Source: JACKAL01 sp964400355 (GTDB lineage Bacteria; Bdellovibrionota; Bdellovibrionia; Bdellovibrionales; JAGQZY01). From it: 64,000 nt of DNA. Under the pieces are notes generated by a model, which saw nothing but the letters and a program-made list of their open reading frames with translations, made no database searches and was not told where the DNA came from. The translations under genes and the position numbers were made by a program. Where the stretch lies: NCBI GenBank assembly GCA_964400355.1, contig CAYNTO010000005.1, positions 73,908-137,907 on the forward strand. Reading direction: 5' to 3'. This document shows positions 63,744 to 64,000 of this stretch, in pieces (position 1 is the stretch's first letter; each line of letters starts with the position of its first letter).

Positions 63744-64000
63744 ATGGTGAAAAGCGTAGCAACATACACTGGCGACAAACATTGTGAAATCGAGCACGGC
63801 CCATCGCGCTCCACGATCGAGACTGACGCTCCCGTCGACAACAACGGCAAGGGCGAAAAGTTTTCGCCCACCGATCTTATGGCTGCAGCCCTCGGCGGTT
63901 GCACTCTCACCGTCATGTCCATGGTTGCCGAGCGTGATGGTATTAACATGAAGGGCGCTACAGCCGAGGTTGAGAAACACATGGTTTCAAATCCCCGTCG
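63744..64000 (+). CDS. OsmC-family protein, truncated at the window edge
   Basis: The ATG at 63744 follows ACGAGGTATTT. The first 85 codons are visible. They read through TDLMAAALGGCTLTVMSMVAERDGI, the conserved helix with the catalytic-type Cys of OsmC/Ohr peroxiredoxins. The second Cys lies beyond the window. These enzymes reduce organic hydroperoxides. It is divergent from the DUF808 gene. Confidence 0.9.
   Translation, partial: MVKSVATYTGDKHCEIEHGPSRSTIETDAPVDNNGKGEKFSPTDLMAAALGGCTLTVMSMVAERDGINMKGATAEVEKHMVSNPR

Overview
The window looks like a chromosomal segment of a Gram-negative, probably Bdellovibrionota-like (Bdellovibrio relatives) bacterium. This is inferred from the very high share of signal-peptide or lipobox proteins of unknown function, the many secreted peptidases and cell-wall enzymes, genes on both strands in short tight operons, and housekeeping genes of proteobacterial type (slyX, tcdA, phoBRU, hppA). 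No 16S gene is present, so the assignment is not proven. A 100-N scaffold gap lies at 29446-29545, so this is a draft assembly. I saw no CRISPR array, insertion sequence, integrase or phage module.

Region by region. 62-4462: a three-gene cassette, a secreted helical protein with a Gly/Ala-rich hydrophobic core, a 748-residue protein with pre-toxin and toxin-like C-terminal regions, and a small overlapping gene that fits an immunity protein. 4676-12735: an envelope operon around a class A penicillin-binding protein. 12788-19744: a serine hydrolase, a subtilisin-like protease, an M13 metallopeptidase lipoprotein and an ABC-2 transporter. 19741-25326 (minus): thrE-like, phoR, phoB, phoU, a PstB homologue that has lost nearly all ATPase motifs, and one Pst-like membrane protein. 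25462-27308: tcdA, a TatD nuclease and a tiny lipoprotein. 27622-33920: an AidB-like acyl-CoA dehydrogenase, the gap, a membrane pyrophosphatase with a small partner, and an amino-acid permease. 33960-38687: two lipoproteins, an EamA transporter and an exported adenosine deaminase-like enzyme.

38805-41193 is a compact DUF5989 / NodU-type carbamoyltransferase / SxtJ-like cassette, followed by a lyase-like jelly-roll protein, a DUF218 protein, RidA and a beta-barrel candidate. 43920-46520 holds small genes, slyX, an S4-like protein, tRNA-Ala(GGC) and an exported HEAGH metallopeptidase. 46671-52905 holds a CxxCH (haem-binding) protein, an XRE regulator and an operon of response regulator, double-domain KaiC and a hybrid histidine kinase. 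53033-56519 holds a glycine-rich surface protein, a DEAD-box helicase and an exported PIN-like protein. 56813-64000 holds a GMC oxidoreductase with a Tat-signal partner, more exported proteins, a PA2778/PA2779-like pair, a DUF808 protein and a truncated OsmC gene.

The most unusual points are the toxin-immunity cassette, the reduced Pst locus with a pseudo-ATPase beside PhoU-PhoB-PhoR, the carbamoyltransferase cassette and the KaiC signalling operon. Family names come from motif recognition and memory; no searches were run.
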